Virus record (IMG/VR): IMGVR_UViG_3300043449_002710
Location: 62,001-126,000 of that record
Direction: 5' to 3' (one strand)
DNA length: 64,000 nucleotides
Source: a virus
Below the pieces are notes generated by a model. It ran no database searches, had not been told where the DNA came from, and worked only from the letters and a program-made list of their open reading frames with translations. Shown piece by piece: positions 33,171-41,513 of the stretch. A program made the position numbers and the translations under genes. Numbering within the stretch: position 1 is the first letter of the stretch; the number at the start of each line of letters is the position of its first letter.

Positions 33171-35549
33171 ATGGCAAAAACTAAGAAAGAAAAGGCTGAG
33201 TCTGCTCGCGAAGAGCGGTCTAAGGCCAGGGAAAAGAACGCCTCGAAGGCACAAGCAGATCTGATCAAGGAATACCGCGCTAAGATGCAAGCCTCGATCA
33301 ATCAGATCACCAAGAAACTCGATTGCAAGGCAATGGGTTTTGAACCACCCCAAGGAACCAATGGCGCGGTGAGCACAGGGGTTCTTTGCGTGGATCTGAT
33401 CACGGGTGGGGGGTTCCCTAAGCACCGTATGTCCACGGTGGCTGGAGACTCAGGCGCAGGCAAATCCACTTTAGTAGGCAAATCCGAAGGTACGGCTCTT
33501 CAGACGGGATTGATCTGCCATCATCTCGATCTCGAAGGCGCGGCTGACTATACCTGGATGCTCAAAAACGGAACTGACATGAATCTGTATTTGGGTAAAA
33601 GAGGCCAACCCAAGACTCTTTATTACATCCCAGATCTTCCATCTGGAGATGCTTCTTTCAGGTATATGTCTCGCGTCTTGGATGAAGCGATTGCAAACGG
33701 GGCTGAAGACCTCCCGTTTCTTTCAAATATCTTTTATCAAGACTCGATCCCGGCTTGTATCCCAGAGTCCATGCTTGAGAACGATGAAAAGGGCAATTCC
33801 CCCGACCTTGCGGTATTGACCTCTCGCGAAATTCCTCGCGTTAGAATGAAGCTGAAAAAAGCCAACGCAGCCTATGTTGCGATCAATCAAATCCGCGAGA
33901 ATCCCCGTGCGATGTTTGGTTGTTTGCATGGAGATACTCGAATTCGATTCGTAGATGGGCGAGTCCTTAAAATTAGGGATATTGTAAATCAAAAAATTGA
34001 AGGGGATATTTGGAGTTTCGATGAAAAATCTCAAACTCTAGTGCCTAAGAAAATTTTGAATTGGTTCAATAATGGCTATAGCTCTAGAGAACATTGGGTT
34101 TCGATTCGAACAGAATCTTTAGGTTCTCAACGTGGACATTATGACATTACGGTTACCCGTAACCATAAAATGCTTACCCCTTCTGGGGAATGGGTAGAAG
34201 CAGCTAGTCTCAAAGTAGGCGATAATTTGGTTAGCCAATACGAGGATCGAATTAACGGTACGTTGAGATCCTTTTTACTAGGTATGGCTGTAGGGGATTC
34301 GTCTCTGCACGAAAAATATAATCGTGGAGCCCTCACCCTTTGTAATAGGGAGCAACCTGAATACTTAGAATGGAAAGTAGACAAGTTAACCAAAGCGGGT
34401 ATTGAGTTCAAACAATACGGGGATCATGTTTTTATCTCTAAGCCACGCGCCGACTTTGAAATTTTAAGGCGGGAAACAACCAGAAGAAACCCGCTCAAGG
34501 TCTTGGATCAAATGACACCGCTGAGTATGGCTCTCTGGTTTATGGATGATGGATGTTATCATGGGAATACCCCGTTTTATAAAAATGAAAAACCTTATTT
34601 CAAACATGATGGATTCCTTTCTTTTAAACGCCTGAGAGAAGATCCGACCACTTTGGCTGGGATTGAAAAGTTTTTTAACCAAATGGGTTACTCAGGTTCA
34701 CTTTCTTCAGAGGGGGGATATCTTTTCAGTGCCGAAGGTTTTAGGAAACTCAGTCAGGATATCAGTCCGTTTGTTCCGCCTTGCATGTCTTATAAGCTCC
34801 TTCCAGAGCATAGGAATAATTACCAGGACTTTGACCTTTCTTTTGATGTGAAACAAAAAGTAGTCCCGGTAAAAATTCTTTGGGTTCGAGAGATTTCCGA
34901 CAAGAAGTCAAAAAGCTTGGGGAAATTCGATTTAGAGATTGAAGGAACCCATAATTATGTCGCTTGTAGTCAATACGGCGGTGTGGTTGTTCACAACTCG
35001 CCAATCTATGAGCCCGGGGGAAACGCACCTACTTTCTATGCGGATTTGAAGCTTTGGCTCACTCGAACCGGAAAAGCGAAAGCTTTGGACTTCAAAGGCG
35101 AGCACAAGATCACGCCCAAGGATTCCAAACTCTTTAAAGCCATGGGGGTTTCGATCGAGCAAAACCCAGATGGCACGGAAGACCGCTACTTCTACACTCA
35201 CGTCAAGACCGTCAAAAACCGAGTCTTCCCACCTTTGAAGGAAACTTACTTCAGAATGTGGATTGAAGAAAACGGTGGGGTGGGTCGCGGCATCGATCCG
35301 GTCTGGGATGTGATTCGTTTCTTTGAAGAGATCGGAATGTTGACTTTCGAGAGTATGAAAGAAGTTGTGCTCAAAGGTCAGATCTATGATTACTATGATC
35401 TGAAAAAAGAGATCCTCTCCAAGCCCGATCTTTATGAAGAAGCACGTTCACTTCTGGATTCAGGCAAAGCCTTCGATCTTTACTTCAACCGCTTGAGAGG
35501 CGGTGGTTTGGAAGTCGGTAACCCAGACCAAGAAGACGACGAAGAATAA
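33171..35549 (+). CDS. RecA/UvsX recombinase with in-frame intein (792 aa; 433 aa after splicing)
   Basis: Strand-exchange recombinase for recombination-dependent replication and repair. Exteins: a basic helical N-terminus, Walker A GDSGAGKST at residues 92-100, a Walker B-like IFYQD ending at D191, and the DNA-binding L2 loop start NQIREN at 239-244. After MFG250 the reading enters a 359-residue intein (251-609) and returns at SPIYEPGGNA, which matches the RecA 'PE.TPGG.AL' segment. The spliced 433-aa protein is longer than UvsX, with an acidic C-terminus (QEDDEE) as in RecA. GGAG lies 10 bases before ATG. It follows SSB and the thioredoxin-like gene and is closed by a strong terminator. Confidence 0.85.
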   Translation: MAKTKKEKAESAREERSKAREKNASKAQADLIKEYRAKMQASINQITKKLDCKAMGFEPPQGTNGAVSTGVLCVDLITGGGFPKHRMSTVAGDSGAGKSTLVGKSEGTALQTGLICHHLDLEGAADYTWMLKNGTDMNLYLGKRGQPKTLYYIPDLPSGDASFRYMSRVLDEAIANGAEDLPFLSNIFYQDSIPACIPESMLENDEKGNSPDLAVLTSREIPRVRMKLKKANAAYVAINQIRENPRAMFGCLHGDTRIRFVDGRVLKIRDIVNQKIEGDIWSFDEKSQTLVPKKILNWFNNGYSSREHWVSIRTESLGSQRGHYDITVTRNHKMLTPSGEWVEAASLKVGDNLVSQYEDRINGTLRSFLLGMAVGDSSLHEKYNRGALTLCNREQPEYLEWKVDKLTKAGIEFKQYGDHVFISKPRADFEILRRETTRRNPLKVLDQMTPLSMALWFMDDGCYHGNTPFYKNEKPYFKHDGFLSFKRLREDPTTLAGIEKFFNQMGYSGSLSSEGGYLFSAEGFRKLSQDISPFVPPCMSYKLLPEHRNNYQDFDLSFDVKQKVVPVKILWVREISDKKSKSLGKFDLEIEGTHNYVACSQYGGVVVHNSPIYEPGGNAPTFYADLKLWLTRTGKAKALDFKGEHKITPKDSKLFKAMGVSIEQNPDGTEDRYFYTHVKTVKNRVFPPLKETYFRMWIEENGGVGRGIDPVWDVIRFFEEIGMLTFESMKEVVLKGQIYDYYDLKKEILSKPDLYEEARSLLDSGKAFDLYFNRLRGGGLEVGNPDQEDDEE
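33921..34997 (+). mobile_element. Intein with LAGLIDADG homing endonuclease in RecA
   Basis: The element encodes 359 residues from Cys251 to Asn609, with Ser610 as the +1 residue. Splicing motifs are complete: block A CLHGDTRIRF, block B TRNH (329-332), block F DLEIEGTHNYVA (587-598) and block G VVVHN (605-609). Between them two LAGLIDADG-like helices, LLGMAVGDSS (369-378) and MALWFMDDG (453-461), each keep an acidic residue, so the endonuclease may be active. Insertion is in the L2 loop, a region conserved across RecA proteins and a known kind of intein target. The intein DNA is visibly more AT-rich than the extein DNA. Confidence 0.9.
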
Positions 35550-35584
35550 TTATTCTCTGCCTTAAGCCACAGAGGCAAGAGATG

Positions 35585-35633
35585 TGGCGGCTCGGCGTTT
35601 ACTTTCCTTTCTTCCGCTGGGCCGCCATTTTTT
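35585..35633 (+). terminator. Strong rho-independent terminator
   Basis: A 13-bp stem TGGCGGCTCGGCG / CGCTGGGCCGCCA (including G-T pairs) with a 17-base loop is followed by six T residues. It lies 35 bases after the recombinase stop. Confidence 0.85.
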
Positions 35634-35738
35634 GGGAAGTAGCTTATATGGGAGAGCACGGAGCCTAGGGCCGATGAGCGGATTCGAGCGCCGCCTTCCC
35701 AACCATTTTTAGTAAAAGAGATGAGAGAGGAAATAAAA

Positions 35739-36215
35739 ATGGAAGTTACGATTGATGTCAGAAAACTGATGACTACACTTGAGGTCATGAACCCCGAAGC
35801 CGATTTCACGCTCACCAAAGTTTATCTCTTTGACTTGGCGATGGGAAAAGAAGCTGAAGTTAAAACCCCTGCCAAGCGTGGTCGCCCCAAGAAAATTGAA
35901 GAACCTCAGATCGAAGAGTTTGTTGAAGAAGAAAAAGAACCTGAGCACGAGCAGTTGGAGCTGAATAAGATCTTATCTCCTAAGCCCAAGGCCCATTTGC
36001 CCAAAACACAAGTTGTGGTGAAAACGAATAAGACCTTAGGCAAGCCTACTCGTGAGGAAACCTTGGCCAAGAGAGCTGAGATGGAAAGACTTCGTAATAT
36101 TCCGACCAAGGAGCTTTTAGCTCAGCTCACTTCGGAAGTCCCCCGCGATGGCAATCAGTTCACAAGCGAAGGCATGGATAGCATTAGCCCAGGTGGGGAT
36201 ATTGAAATCGGTTAG
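35739..36215 (+). CDS. Hypothetical protein with AT-hook-like motif (158 aa)
   Basis: Start at ATG 35739 has GAGAGG eight bases before it; an ATG at 35721 (six residues more) is possible. A KRGRPKKI sequence near residue 50 is the core of an AT-hook, a minor-groove DNA-binding element; it is followed by a long acidic stretch and later basic helices. This may be a DNA-binding accessory or transcription factor of the replication module. It follows the recombinase terminator, so it must have its own promoter in 35634-35738. Confidence 0.6.
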   Translation: MEVTIDVRKLMTTLEVMNPEADFTLTKVYLFDLAMGKEAEVKTPAKRGRPKKIEEPQIEEFVEEEKEPEHEQLELNKILSPKPKAHLPKTQVVVKTNKTLGKPTREETLAKRAEMERLRNIPTKELLAQLTSEVPRDGNQFTSEGMDSISPGGDIEIG

Positions 36216-36234
36216 TTTTTAATGAGGGGGGAAT

Positions 36235-36387
36235 ATGACCACACGTGAACAATTTAGGGAAATGATGAAACAAAGACCGGCTTCCACAGAGAAAACCCCC
36301 ATCCTAGGGGTGTACGAGGAAGAAGAAAAAGAAGAAAGAAATGACCAAGGAGATCAACAACCTACCGAAGAAAAAACCGATGGGTAA
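36235..36387 (+). CDS. Small acidic hypothetical protein (50 aa)
   Basis: A very strong ribosome site (GAGGGGGG) precedes ATG 36235. The 50-residue product is highly charged, with a basic N-terminal helix (REQFREMMKQR) and an acidic run EEEEKEE. The next gene's possible start codons lie inside it. GTTAGTTTTTAATGAG stands just upstream. Function unknown. Confidence 0.55.
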   Translation: MTTREQFREMMKQRPASTEKTPILGVYEEEEKEERNDQGDQQPTEEKTDG

Positions 36388-36601
36388 AAGAAAAAGAAAT
36401 GAAACCGTGGATGATCTAGCCGCTTGGTTTATCGTTTTCGCTGAAGCCCACTACAACGGTCAAGACGCAAAGTGTAAAAGCATTTTGACTAACGTGCAAG
36501 CGATGCTAGAACAAGGCTTAGAATTACCGACCTCAGTTGCTGAAAAGATTGAAAACTATCGCTTAAGAATGATGATCCCCTTGGGGAATGATCCACATTG
36601 A
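36341..36601 (+). CDS. Hypothetical protein (86 aa)
   Basis: A small protein with a Lys-rich N-terminus and two or three amphipathic helices (TVDDLAAWFIVFAEAHY ... ILTNVQAMLEQG). The start is uncertain: ATG 36341 overlaps the previous gene by 47 bases, while ATG 36380 gives 73 residues and a shorter overlap; neither has a clear ribosome site. Unknown function. Confidence 0.55.
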   Translation: MTKEINNLPKKKPMGKRKRNETVDDLAAWFIVFAEAHYNGQDAKCKSILTNVQAMLEQGLELPTSVAEKIENYRLRMMIPLGNDPH

Positions 36602-36610
36602 GAAGTATTT

Positions 36611-37312
36611 ATGCCCATTAACTTACCTGCTCCGCATCAAGACAAAAGGTTGAAGTGTGAAACCTGCAAATGGATGTACGTAGGTTACGAAGGCAAGACG
36701 TGTCGCCAACTCAGGCAAGTGGAGTTGAGCACGCCAGCTTGTATTGAATACCAGATTTATCGGGCGACCCCTTTTCTCGCAGTGGAGCAAGACAAGTGGA
36801 TCAAGGAGATGGAAGCTTCCATCGAGGTTTTTTCTAAAGACTACTTGAAAGGCAAAGAGCGAGAACTAGAAACTTACCTGATGTATGAAGACTTCGACGA
36901 GAAAGATCCGCGTTCGTACATGAGCGAGGAGACGATGCTTCATCTTTGTCACCGCTTTGAAGTGTGCCAGAATTATATGGAGCGGGTCATGGAGTTAAAG
37001 AATGAGCTAGGCAGTAAGAAAGCTCAGCTTCTGAGTCTCCAAAAAGACGCAAGCGCTTATCTCTTCACCCAATACACGGAGCAGCTCAGGGCTTTGAAAA
37101 ACGAATCCGAGCGGTCCAATTTTTATAGGAACGCCATGCCCAAGCTTTCAAGAGCGCTCGATGAAATAGAGGCGGTCTTAGAGCAGGTGGTTTCTCTGCA
37201 AACCAATCTCAAAGACACCTACTTTTCAATGCGCCAAACCCAAGAGGGGGCTTTGGAGATCTGGAAGTCTCGGGTTCAAAGCCTAGATATTGCCAAACGC
37301 GCCCATCTCTAA
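36611..37312 (+). CDS. Hypothetical Cys-cluster protein (233 aa)
   Basis: The N-terminus carries C-x2-C-x11-C-x12-C (residues 16-44), suitable for zinc or an iron-sulphur cluster. The rest is long, charged and helical with coiled-coil stretches. This pairing of a metal knuckle and a helical body occurs in phage DNA-metabolism or adaptor proteins, but I know no exact match. Neighbours on both sides are small co-oriented genes. Confidence 0.6.
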   Translation: MPINLPAPHQDKRLKCETCKWMYVGYEGKTCRQLRQVELSTPACIEYQIYRATPFLAVEQDKWIKEMEASIEVFSKDYLKGKERELETYLMYEDFDEKDPRSYMSEETMLHLCHRFEVCQNYMERVMELKNELGSKKAQLLSLQKDASAYLFTQYTEQLRALKNESERSNFYRNAMPKLSRALDEIEAVLEQVVSLQTNLKDTYFSMRQTQEGALEIWKSRVQSLDIAKRAHL

Positions 37313-37321
37313 AAAGGGGTT

Positions 37322-37675
37322 ATGTCAAAAACCGAAGACGTGAAATTTTATTACGATCAAGCTCTCGACTTTTTAGCCAAAGCCAATCATACAAAAGCGG
37401 GGGAATACGTCAAAGACGTGTTGGTGGAGAACTGCGAGGCGGAGAAGGAATGGCATTCTGGCTTGACCTCTTTTCTAACCTTCATCCAGCAAAACGGTCT
37501 TGAGATCGAAGCCCCCACCAAATGGATGCAAGAAGTCGGTAGCAAGCTTTTTGAGATCCGATTTTTGATGAAAATGATTCATGCTTCGGGTCTAGGCAAG
37601 TATGAAGAACAAATCCTGAATTACGAAATCGAAAGACGCTGGAAGCCTGGATCTGGTCAACAAGGTAACAAATGA
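37322..37675 (+). CDS. Hypothetical helical protein (117 aa)
   Basis: AAAAAGGGG precedes the ATG. The product is predicted all-alpha, with TPR-like spacing in its first 60 residues (FYYDQALDFLAKANHTKAGEYV), and ends in a flexible Gly/Gln tail. Its stop overlaps the next start in ATGA form. Unknown function. Confidence 0.6.
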   Translation: MSKTEDVKFYYDQALDFLAKANHTKAGEYVKDVLVENCEAEKEWHSGLTSFLTFIQQNGLEIEAPTKWMQEVGSKLFEIRFLMKMIHASGLGKYEEQILNYEIERRWKPGSGQQGNK

Positions 37676-37998
37676 ATTTCTTTATTGCGATGCTTTGGGC
37701 TTTTTCTGGAAGAACCACCGACTGTTTCCTTGTCGGTTCTGTCTATTTGAGATTTGAAAACGATGACCACATTGTAGGCACCGTAGGCGAGCAAGAGATC
37801 TCCTTAGGTAGATACTATGATTTTGTCTATGGCGATATCAAAGGTGCAGAGACTCGATTGGTGATTGAGCATTCAACAAACGGGGATCGGCTCAGGGGAC
37901 GTGTCGGAAATTATCACGTGGATTGGAAAATCAATACCGCAAGAAATATGGTTTTAGACTACCAGCCTTGTGTCAATGAAGGCGAGGTTCTGCCGTGA
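37672..37998 (+). CDS. Hypothetical protein (108 aa)
   Basis: Start overlaps the previous stop (ATGA). A hydrophobic first 11 residues are followed by a small beta-rich domain with many charged turns (GSVYLRFENDDHIVGTVG). The next gene starts at GTG inside its stop. Coupled expression of 37322-38465 is therefore likely. No family recognised. Confidence 0.6.
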   Translation: MNFFIAMLWAFSGRTTDCFLVGSVYLRFENDDHIVGTVGEQEISLGRYYDFVYGDIKGAETRLVIEHSTNGDRLRGRVGNYHVDWKINTARNMVLDYQPCVNEGEVLP

Positions 37999-38465
37999 AA
38001 CCCCAAGTCGTTTTGACTTTTGGTGGCGCTTGGGCGGATCTTTTTGAGGCTTCCTTGGCCAAGAAGCTTGCTGGGATCGTGCATCTACCCATCGGTAACC
38101 CGAGGTTTCAACTCACCCCAGAAACATTAGAGCAGATTGTTGGCGAGAAAAAAGAAAATGCGGATTCTATTTTAGAAAGAATCAATTCCTCTTCTCGGCA
38201 AGCCTCCGAGATTCTCTTTCGGTTGAGCTGGTTTATGTCATTCGCCGATATGGTTTTTATCGACTGTGCGCTTCTCGATACCGCGATTGGCCATCAGATT
38301 TTAATCGACGCGCAACGGATGGAGGTCCCCACCTTTGGGGTTGGGGTGGACAATCGATCCTCCCCTTTGGCAGCAGCTTTCTTGAAAGCGATTGTCTATC
38401 CCTCTCAAGCCGAGGACTTGGTGAGATTGGTTTTACAGCAAACGGCGCAAGATGGATCTTTATAA
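37995..38465 (+). CDS. Putative Rossmann-like nucleotide/sugar-fold protein (156 aa)
   Basis: GTG start overlaps the previous TGA. The layout (VVLTFGGAWADLFEASLAKKL ... FADMVFIDCALLDTAIGHQILIDAQRMEVPTFGVG) alternates strands and helices, and a 'D...D/G....E/Q....A...G.P..G' form with a following SSPLAAAFL recalls nucleoside 2-deoxyribosyltransferase-like proteins often found in phages. The usual catalytic Glu is not obvious. Weak assignment based on pattern only. Ends overlapping the next gene by 14 bases. Confidence 0.5.
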   Translation: MKPQVVLTFGGAWADLFEASLAKKLAGIVHLPIGNPRFQLTPETLEQIVGEKKENADSILERINSSSRQASEILFRLSWFMSFADMVFIDCALLDTAIGHQILIDAQRMEVPTFGVGVDNRSSPLAAAFLKAIVYPSQAEDLVRLVLQQTAQDGSL

Positions 38466-38787
38466 ACATTTCAACCGTACTCGGATGGTGGTTTGGATCA
38501 GGATTTCGGCTGATCCCCATGCCAAGGCTCGCGGTTTCAGTATTGAGAACCGAGAGTTAAGGGTGAAAGGCTACGAGCCTATTTTCGGTACGATGGAAGA
38601 CTTCAGAGGCTCGACCATGCCTGGGAAGTTCTGGGTAGTGGAAGCTTCCGAAGTTTACCGAGTCATCCCAGAGATGAGAAAGTTTCCTATCCGAGAAGAG
38701 GCTTGGTTTTTTCCTTTTGAGTTTTGTGATTCTTTTGTAAGACCTGATTATTACTTGAGCACTAAAATCGTCCATCACGAACTATAA
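38452..38787 (+). CDS. Hypothetical protein (111 aa)
   Basis: An alpha/beta protein rich in aromatics and basic residues, beginning inside the previous gene's end. No recognisable motif. It is the penultimate gene before the tRNAs. Confidence 0.55.
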   Translation: MDLYKHFNRTRMVVWIRISADPHAKARGFSIENRELRVKGYEPIFGTMEDFRGSTMPGKFWVVEASEVYRVIPEMRKFPIREEAWFFPFEFCDSFVRPDYYLSTKIVHHEL

Positions 38788-38801
38788 ACGGTCTTATTTT
38801 T

Positions 38802-39200
38802 ATGGGTATGAAAAACAGAGCCTACTTAGCCATGGATTTGGATCGCTTGATTGAAGAGCATAAAAAACTGGTCAAAGATCTAGAATCGGCTGACGAGAAA
38901 GTTCTAAAAGATGAACTGACCGAACAGAAAAAAGAATTAGAGCACTATATCGATTTAAGGCGGCAGCACACGCATAGCGCCGAAGAAGTGTTTTCGGTTC
39001 TTGTTCAGAAAGTAAATCCAAAGACGCATCGCAGAGAATGGGCCTTGCTCTCCAAGAACAAGGACAAAGTGCTCAAGTGGTTCGGGGTGCAAAAACCTTC
39101 CGAAGAGACGGTTAAAAAAGAAGAGAAACGAGTTCAGTTCTGGAAAAGTCGTTCCCATCTTTACCCCACTTTAAGTCGATTGATGTCTGAAGTTTATTGA
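38802..39200 (+). CDS. Hypothetical coiled-coil protein (132 aa)
   Basis: Starts ATG 38802 or ATG 38808; CTTATTTTTAT overlaps the first codon, and GGGT stands before the second. The N-terminal 55 residues form a charged heptad coiled coil (LIEEHKKLVKDLESADEKVL), and the rest is basic. The gene ends seven bases before tRNA-Tyr. Unknown function. Confidence 0.55.
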   Translation: MGMKNRAYLAMDLDRLIEEHKKLVKDLESADEKVLKDELTEQKKELEHYIDLRRQHTHSAEEVFSVLVQKVNPKTHRREWALLSKNKDKVLKWFGVQKPSEETVKKEEKRVQFWKSRSHLYPTLSRLMSEVY

Positions 39201-39207
39201 GTCTTGT

Positions 39208-39293
39208 GGAGAGATACCCAAGCGGCCAAAGGGACCAGACTGTAAATCTGGCGGCGTATGCCTTCGAAGGTTCGAATCCTTCTCTCTCCACCA
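39208..39293 (+). tRNA. tRNA-Tyr (GTA), CCA encoded
   Basis: An 86-base class II tRNA. The 7-bp acceptor stem GGAGAGA / TCTCTCC closes the fold, the anticodon stem-loop CAGA-CTGTAAA-TCTG carries GTA, a long variable arm follows, and the T arm is GAAGG-TTCGAAT-CCTTC. CCA is present in the DNA. Confidence 0.95.
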
Positions 39294-39343
39294 TTAAAGT
39301 TGTCTGTTTCAATTTTAAAATTTTATGTTAGTTCTTTTGGTGT

Positions 39344-39419
39344 TCAGGGATAGCTCAGTTGGTAGAGCAACCGGCTGTTAACCGGTTGGTCGGGGGTTCG
39401 AATCCCTCTCCCTGAGCCA
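39344..39419 (+). tRNA. tRNA-Asn (GTT), CCA encoded
   Basis: A 76-base tRNA with acceptor stem TCAGGGA / TCCCTGA, a D arm with AGCTCAGTTGGTAGAGC, an anticodon loop CTGTTAA (GTT) and a T arm GGGGG-TTCGAAT-CCCTC; CCA is encoded. It lies 50 bases after tRNA-Tyr. Both decode N-A-Y codons. Confidence 0.95.
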
Positions 39420-39514
39420 CTTATACTTCTTTCACTTCTTTTTGTTTCCACCCCATCCACTCAGCATAAAATATCAGATTATCTTAGTAGTAGAACCAAT
39501 CCGTGGGGTGCCAA

Positions 39515-40234
39515 ATGGCTCTTTTGAATGTTCCGGCAAGTGTGGTGAAAGGCGTTCCAGCTCAAGTAACTCTGATTAAGTCAGACGTGCTTTTATTGCC
39601 AGAAGTTCAAGCCGACAGTTTTTGGACCCAAAACGGCGGAGAAGACATCTATCAAGTCTGGGTAGACTACCGCTCTAGCGTGGGTGCTCAGCGCAAGGTT
39701 TTGATTTTCAATTTTTCAGACGCTAACCCAACGACCTCTGTCGAGTTTTCCACTAAATCTAGACCTCAGTTTGAGATCTCCAAAATCACCTTAGTCGATT
39801 TCGACGGCGGCAAACTGGTCATCAATCGAGACGCTCTTCTCGTTACTTTCCCCACTCTAACTAATACCAATATTTCTCCTCAGTCAGAATCACCCCCACC
39901 CACTTGGGGCCCAGAGCTTTCTGGCTATTTCCTTCCAGATAATTGCGATCCGATAAATGACGAGATGTTTATTACCGCAGATATAGCACCGCCCGAATTT
40001 GGAGATCTTCAGTACGTTGTGAATGGCAGAGCTGTAAAATTTGCTGGAGTTAATTTGCCTGGTGGAATGGTAGCTGGTCAAATTTATTACATCGGTTCTG
40101 CAACCGCAAACAGCAATGTTTTTTACGGTATCAATCGCTGGCGTAAAATTTATCGAGATGCGGCTCTCACTCAACTGTTAGACATCACGAGCAGTGGATC
40201 TGGTGTGATTAACGCCACTGTTGCATTAGCTTAG
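39515..40234 (+). CDS. Fibre-like protein, paralogue A (239 aa)
   Basis: ATG 39515 follows GGGG; GTG 39503 is upstream of it. The first about 115 residues are clearly homologous to those of the next gene (both begin with a LL-V-P...KG...L/Q-IALIK-DVL-LPEVQADSFWTQNGGE), and also to the minus-strand fragment at 53115. The C-terminal half is a different beta-rich domain (PEFGDLQYVVNGRAVKFAGVNLPGGMVAGQIYYIG). So it is a modular protein with a common attachment domain and variable effector, as in phage fibres. Confidence 0.6.
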   Translation: MALLNVPASVVKGVPAQVTLIKSDVLLLPEVQADSFWTQNGGEDIYQVWVDYRSSVGAQRKVLIFNFSDANPTTSVEFSTKSRPQFEISKITLVDFDGGKLVINRDALLVTFPTLTNTNISPQSESPPPTWGPELSGYFLPDNCDPINDEMFITADIAPPEFGDLQYVVNGRAVKFAGVNLPGGMVAGQIYYIGSATANSNVFYGINRWRKIYRDAALTQLLDITSSGSGVINATVALA

Positions 40235-40254
40235 TTTTTAATAGAGAGGTAAAA

Positions 40255-41163
40255 ATGTCTCTTTTAAGCGTCCCACAAGTAACCAAAGGCAATCGGGCTC
40301 AAATTGCTTTGATCAAAGCGGATGTTCTCGCATTACCTGAAGTCCAAGCCGATAGCTTCTGGACTCAAAATGGTGGAGAAAATATCAGGCAGGTCTTGGT
40401 AGATTACCATTCTACGGCTGGAGGGCAGAGAAAAATTCTCACCTTTAATTTTGCCGATAGTACCCCTTCCGATTTTATTTGGTTTTCTGAAAAAGCGAGG
40501 TCAGACTTTCAGATCCTCAAGATCGTTTTGATTGACTATGATGGAGGTAGACTTACCATCAATCGCAAGAAGCTTCTGGCATCTTTCCCCAATCTGACTG
40601 CAGAAGACATCTCCCTAACACTATCTATCCTAGAAACAGTTCCATTTTCTTCATTGAATGATTATGGAAACTTGGCTCACTGGTCCGAAGGTGGAGAGGC
40701 CCAAGTTGTCACCCCAGGCGCAAATGGGATTTTTTCAAAAATAACCATGGCCTTAAAACGTGACCACTTTCGCTCGTCAGCGACAATGAATTCTAATCCT
40801 TCTCCATCTTTTGATGTTAACGTTAAAGTTTATGAATTTATTGGTGGAGCAATTGGACAGTTAATTGGAACATCCGAGCCCATTAATAGCGAAACTTTTA
40901 ATCAGTATCTAGGTGGTTTTACTTTTACAGATTCAGATCTTGTTACATTTAATTTTCTCTCATCCTTTTCTTTGGAATCAGGGACGAGCTATCTTGTTGT
41001 TTTAGCTCCCCTTAATACAGTGCCTACAGGAGGAAGCATTGTAGTCGGCGTGGCCGATCAATCCTATTCCGGTGGCGAAGTCTACGAATTTGATGATTAT
41101 TTAGCTATGATAAATGCATCCTCTTGGGGGCCTGGCTACGCAATTTATTTAAAGATTCAATAA
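40255..41163 (+). CDS. Fibre-like protein, paralogue B (302 aa)
   Basis: A strong ribosome site (GAGAGG) precedes the ATG. The N-terminal 115 residues repeat paralogue A; residues about 130-302 form a different beta sandwich with NLAHWSEGG and a W/Y-rich closing part, likely a receptor- or sugar-binding head. The shared half suggests both attach to the same virion site. The 100 bases downstream (41164-41266) contain no convincing gene. Confidence 0.6.
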   Translation: MSLLSVPQVTKGNRAQIALIKADVLALPEVQADSFWTQNGGENIRQVLVDYHSTAGGQRKILTFNFADSTPSDFIWFSEKARSDFQILKIVLIDYDGGRLTINRKKLLASFPNLTAEDISLTLSILETVPFSSLNDYGNLAHWSEGGEAQVVTPGANGIFSKITMALKRDHFRSSATMNSNPSPSFDVNVKVYEFIGGAIGQLIGTSEPINSETFNQYLGGFTFTDSDLVTFNFLSSFSLESGTSYLVVLAPLNTVPTGGSIVVGVADQSYSGGEVYEFDDYLAMINASSWGPGYAIYLKIQ

Positions 41164-41266
41164 ATAATAATTACATCGATTTACCTGTCATTTGGAACGG
41201 TGATGGCACTAAATTCTGTGATTTACAGACCAATGTCAACATGACTAACCTGGACGTAAATGGTTT

Positions 41267-41485
41267 TCACTTCTCCTCCAGTTCGTCAGAACTGACCAGC
41301 GCGGCTCTGGCGTCTTTCAGCATGTTGTCGATTAAAAATCTGCCCATGTGAAATGCGACGATAGTGCGAATCGTGGGGTCAAACTCTTCAAGATTGCGTG
41401 GAGGACAAAAATCTTCGGAGTATGCGCGACGGTAATTTTTGAGATACTGAATGACTTCTTTTAAAGTTTCTGTACGTTCGCTCAT
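41267..41485 (-). CDS. Hypothetical protein (72 aa)
   Basis: Start ATG 41485 has a superb ribosome site (GGAGGGGAA) just upstream; a longer reading to 41545 would overlap the previous minus-strand gene. A small helical protein (TLKEVIQYLKNYRRAY ... IVAFHMGRFLIDNML) with an acidic end. Downstream of the structural genes on the same strand. Unknown function. Confidence 0.6.
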   Translation of the reverse strand: MSERTETLKEVIQYLKNYRRAYSEDFCPPRNLEEFDPTIRTIVAFHMGRFLIDNMLKDARAALVSSDELEEK

Positions 41486-41513
41486 TTCCCCTCCAGAGCT
41501 GATCGGCCCTTTT

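Noticed and set aside
39112-39312. Minus-strand 66-aa ORF containing VEREGFEPSKAYAARF
   Set aside because: It is antisense to tRNA-Tyr; this is a well-known false protein created by tRNA genes.
39208-39419. Prophage attachment site at the tRNA genes
   Set aside because: No integrase nearby and no duplicated tRNA 3' end was seen; phage-encoded tRNAs are the simpler view.
41124-41351. 75-aa plus-strand ORF after fibre paralogue B
   Set aside because: Overlaps the end of B and the minus-strand gene, with no ribosome site; may contain a decayed fibre piece (NYIDLPVIWNGDG) but evidence is thin.
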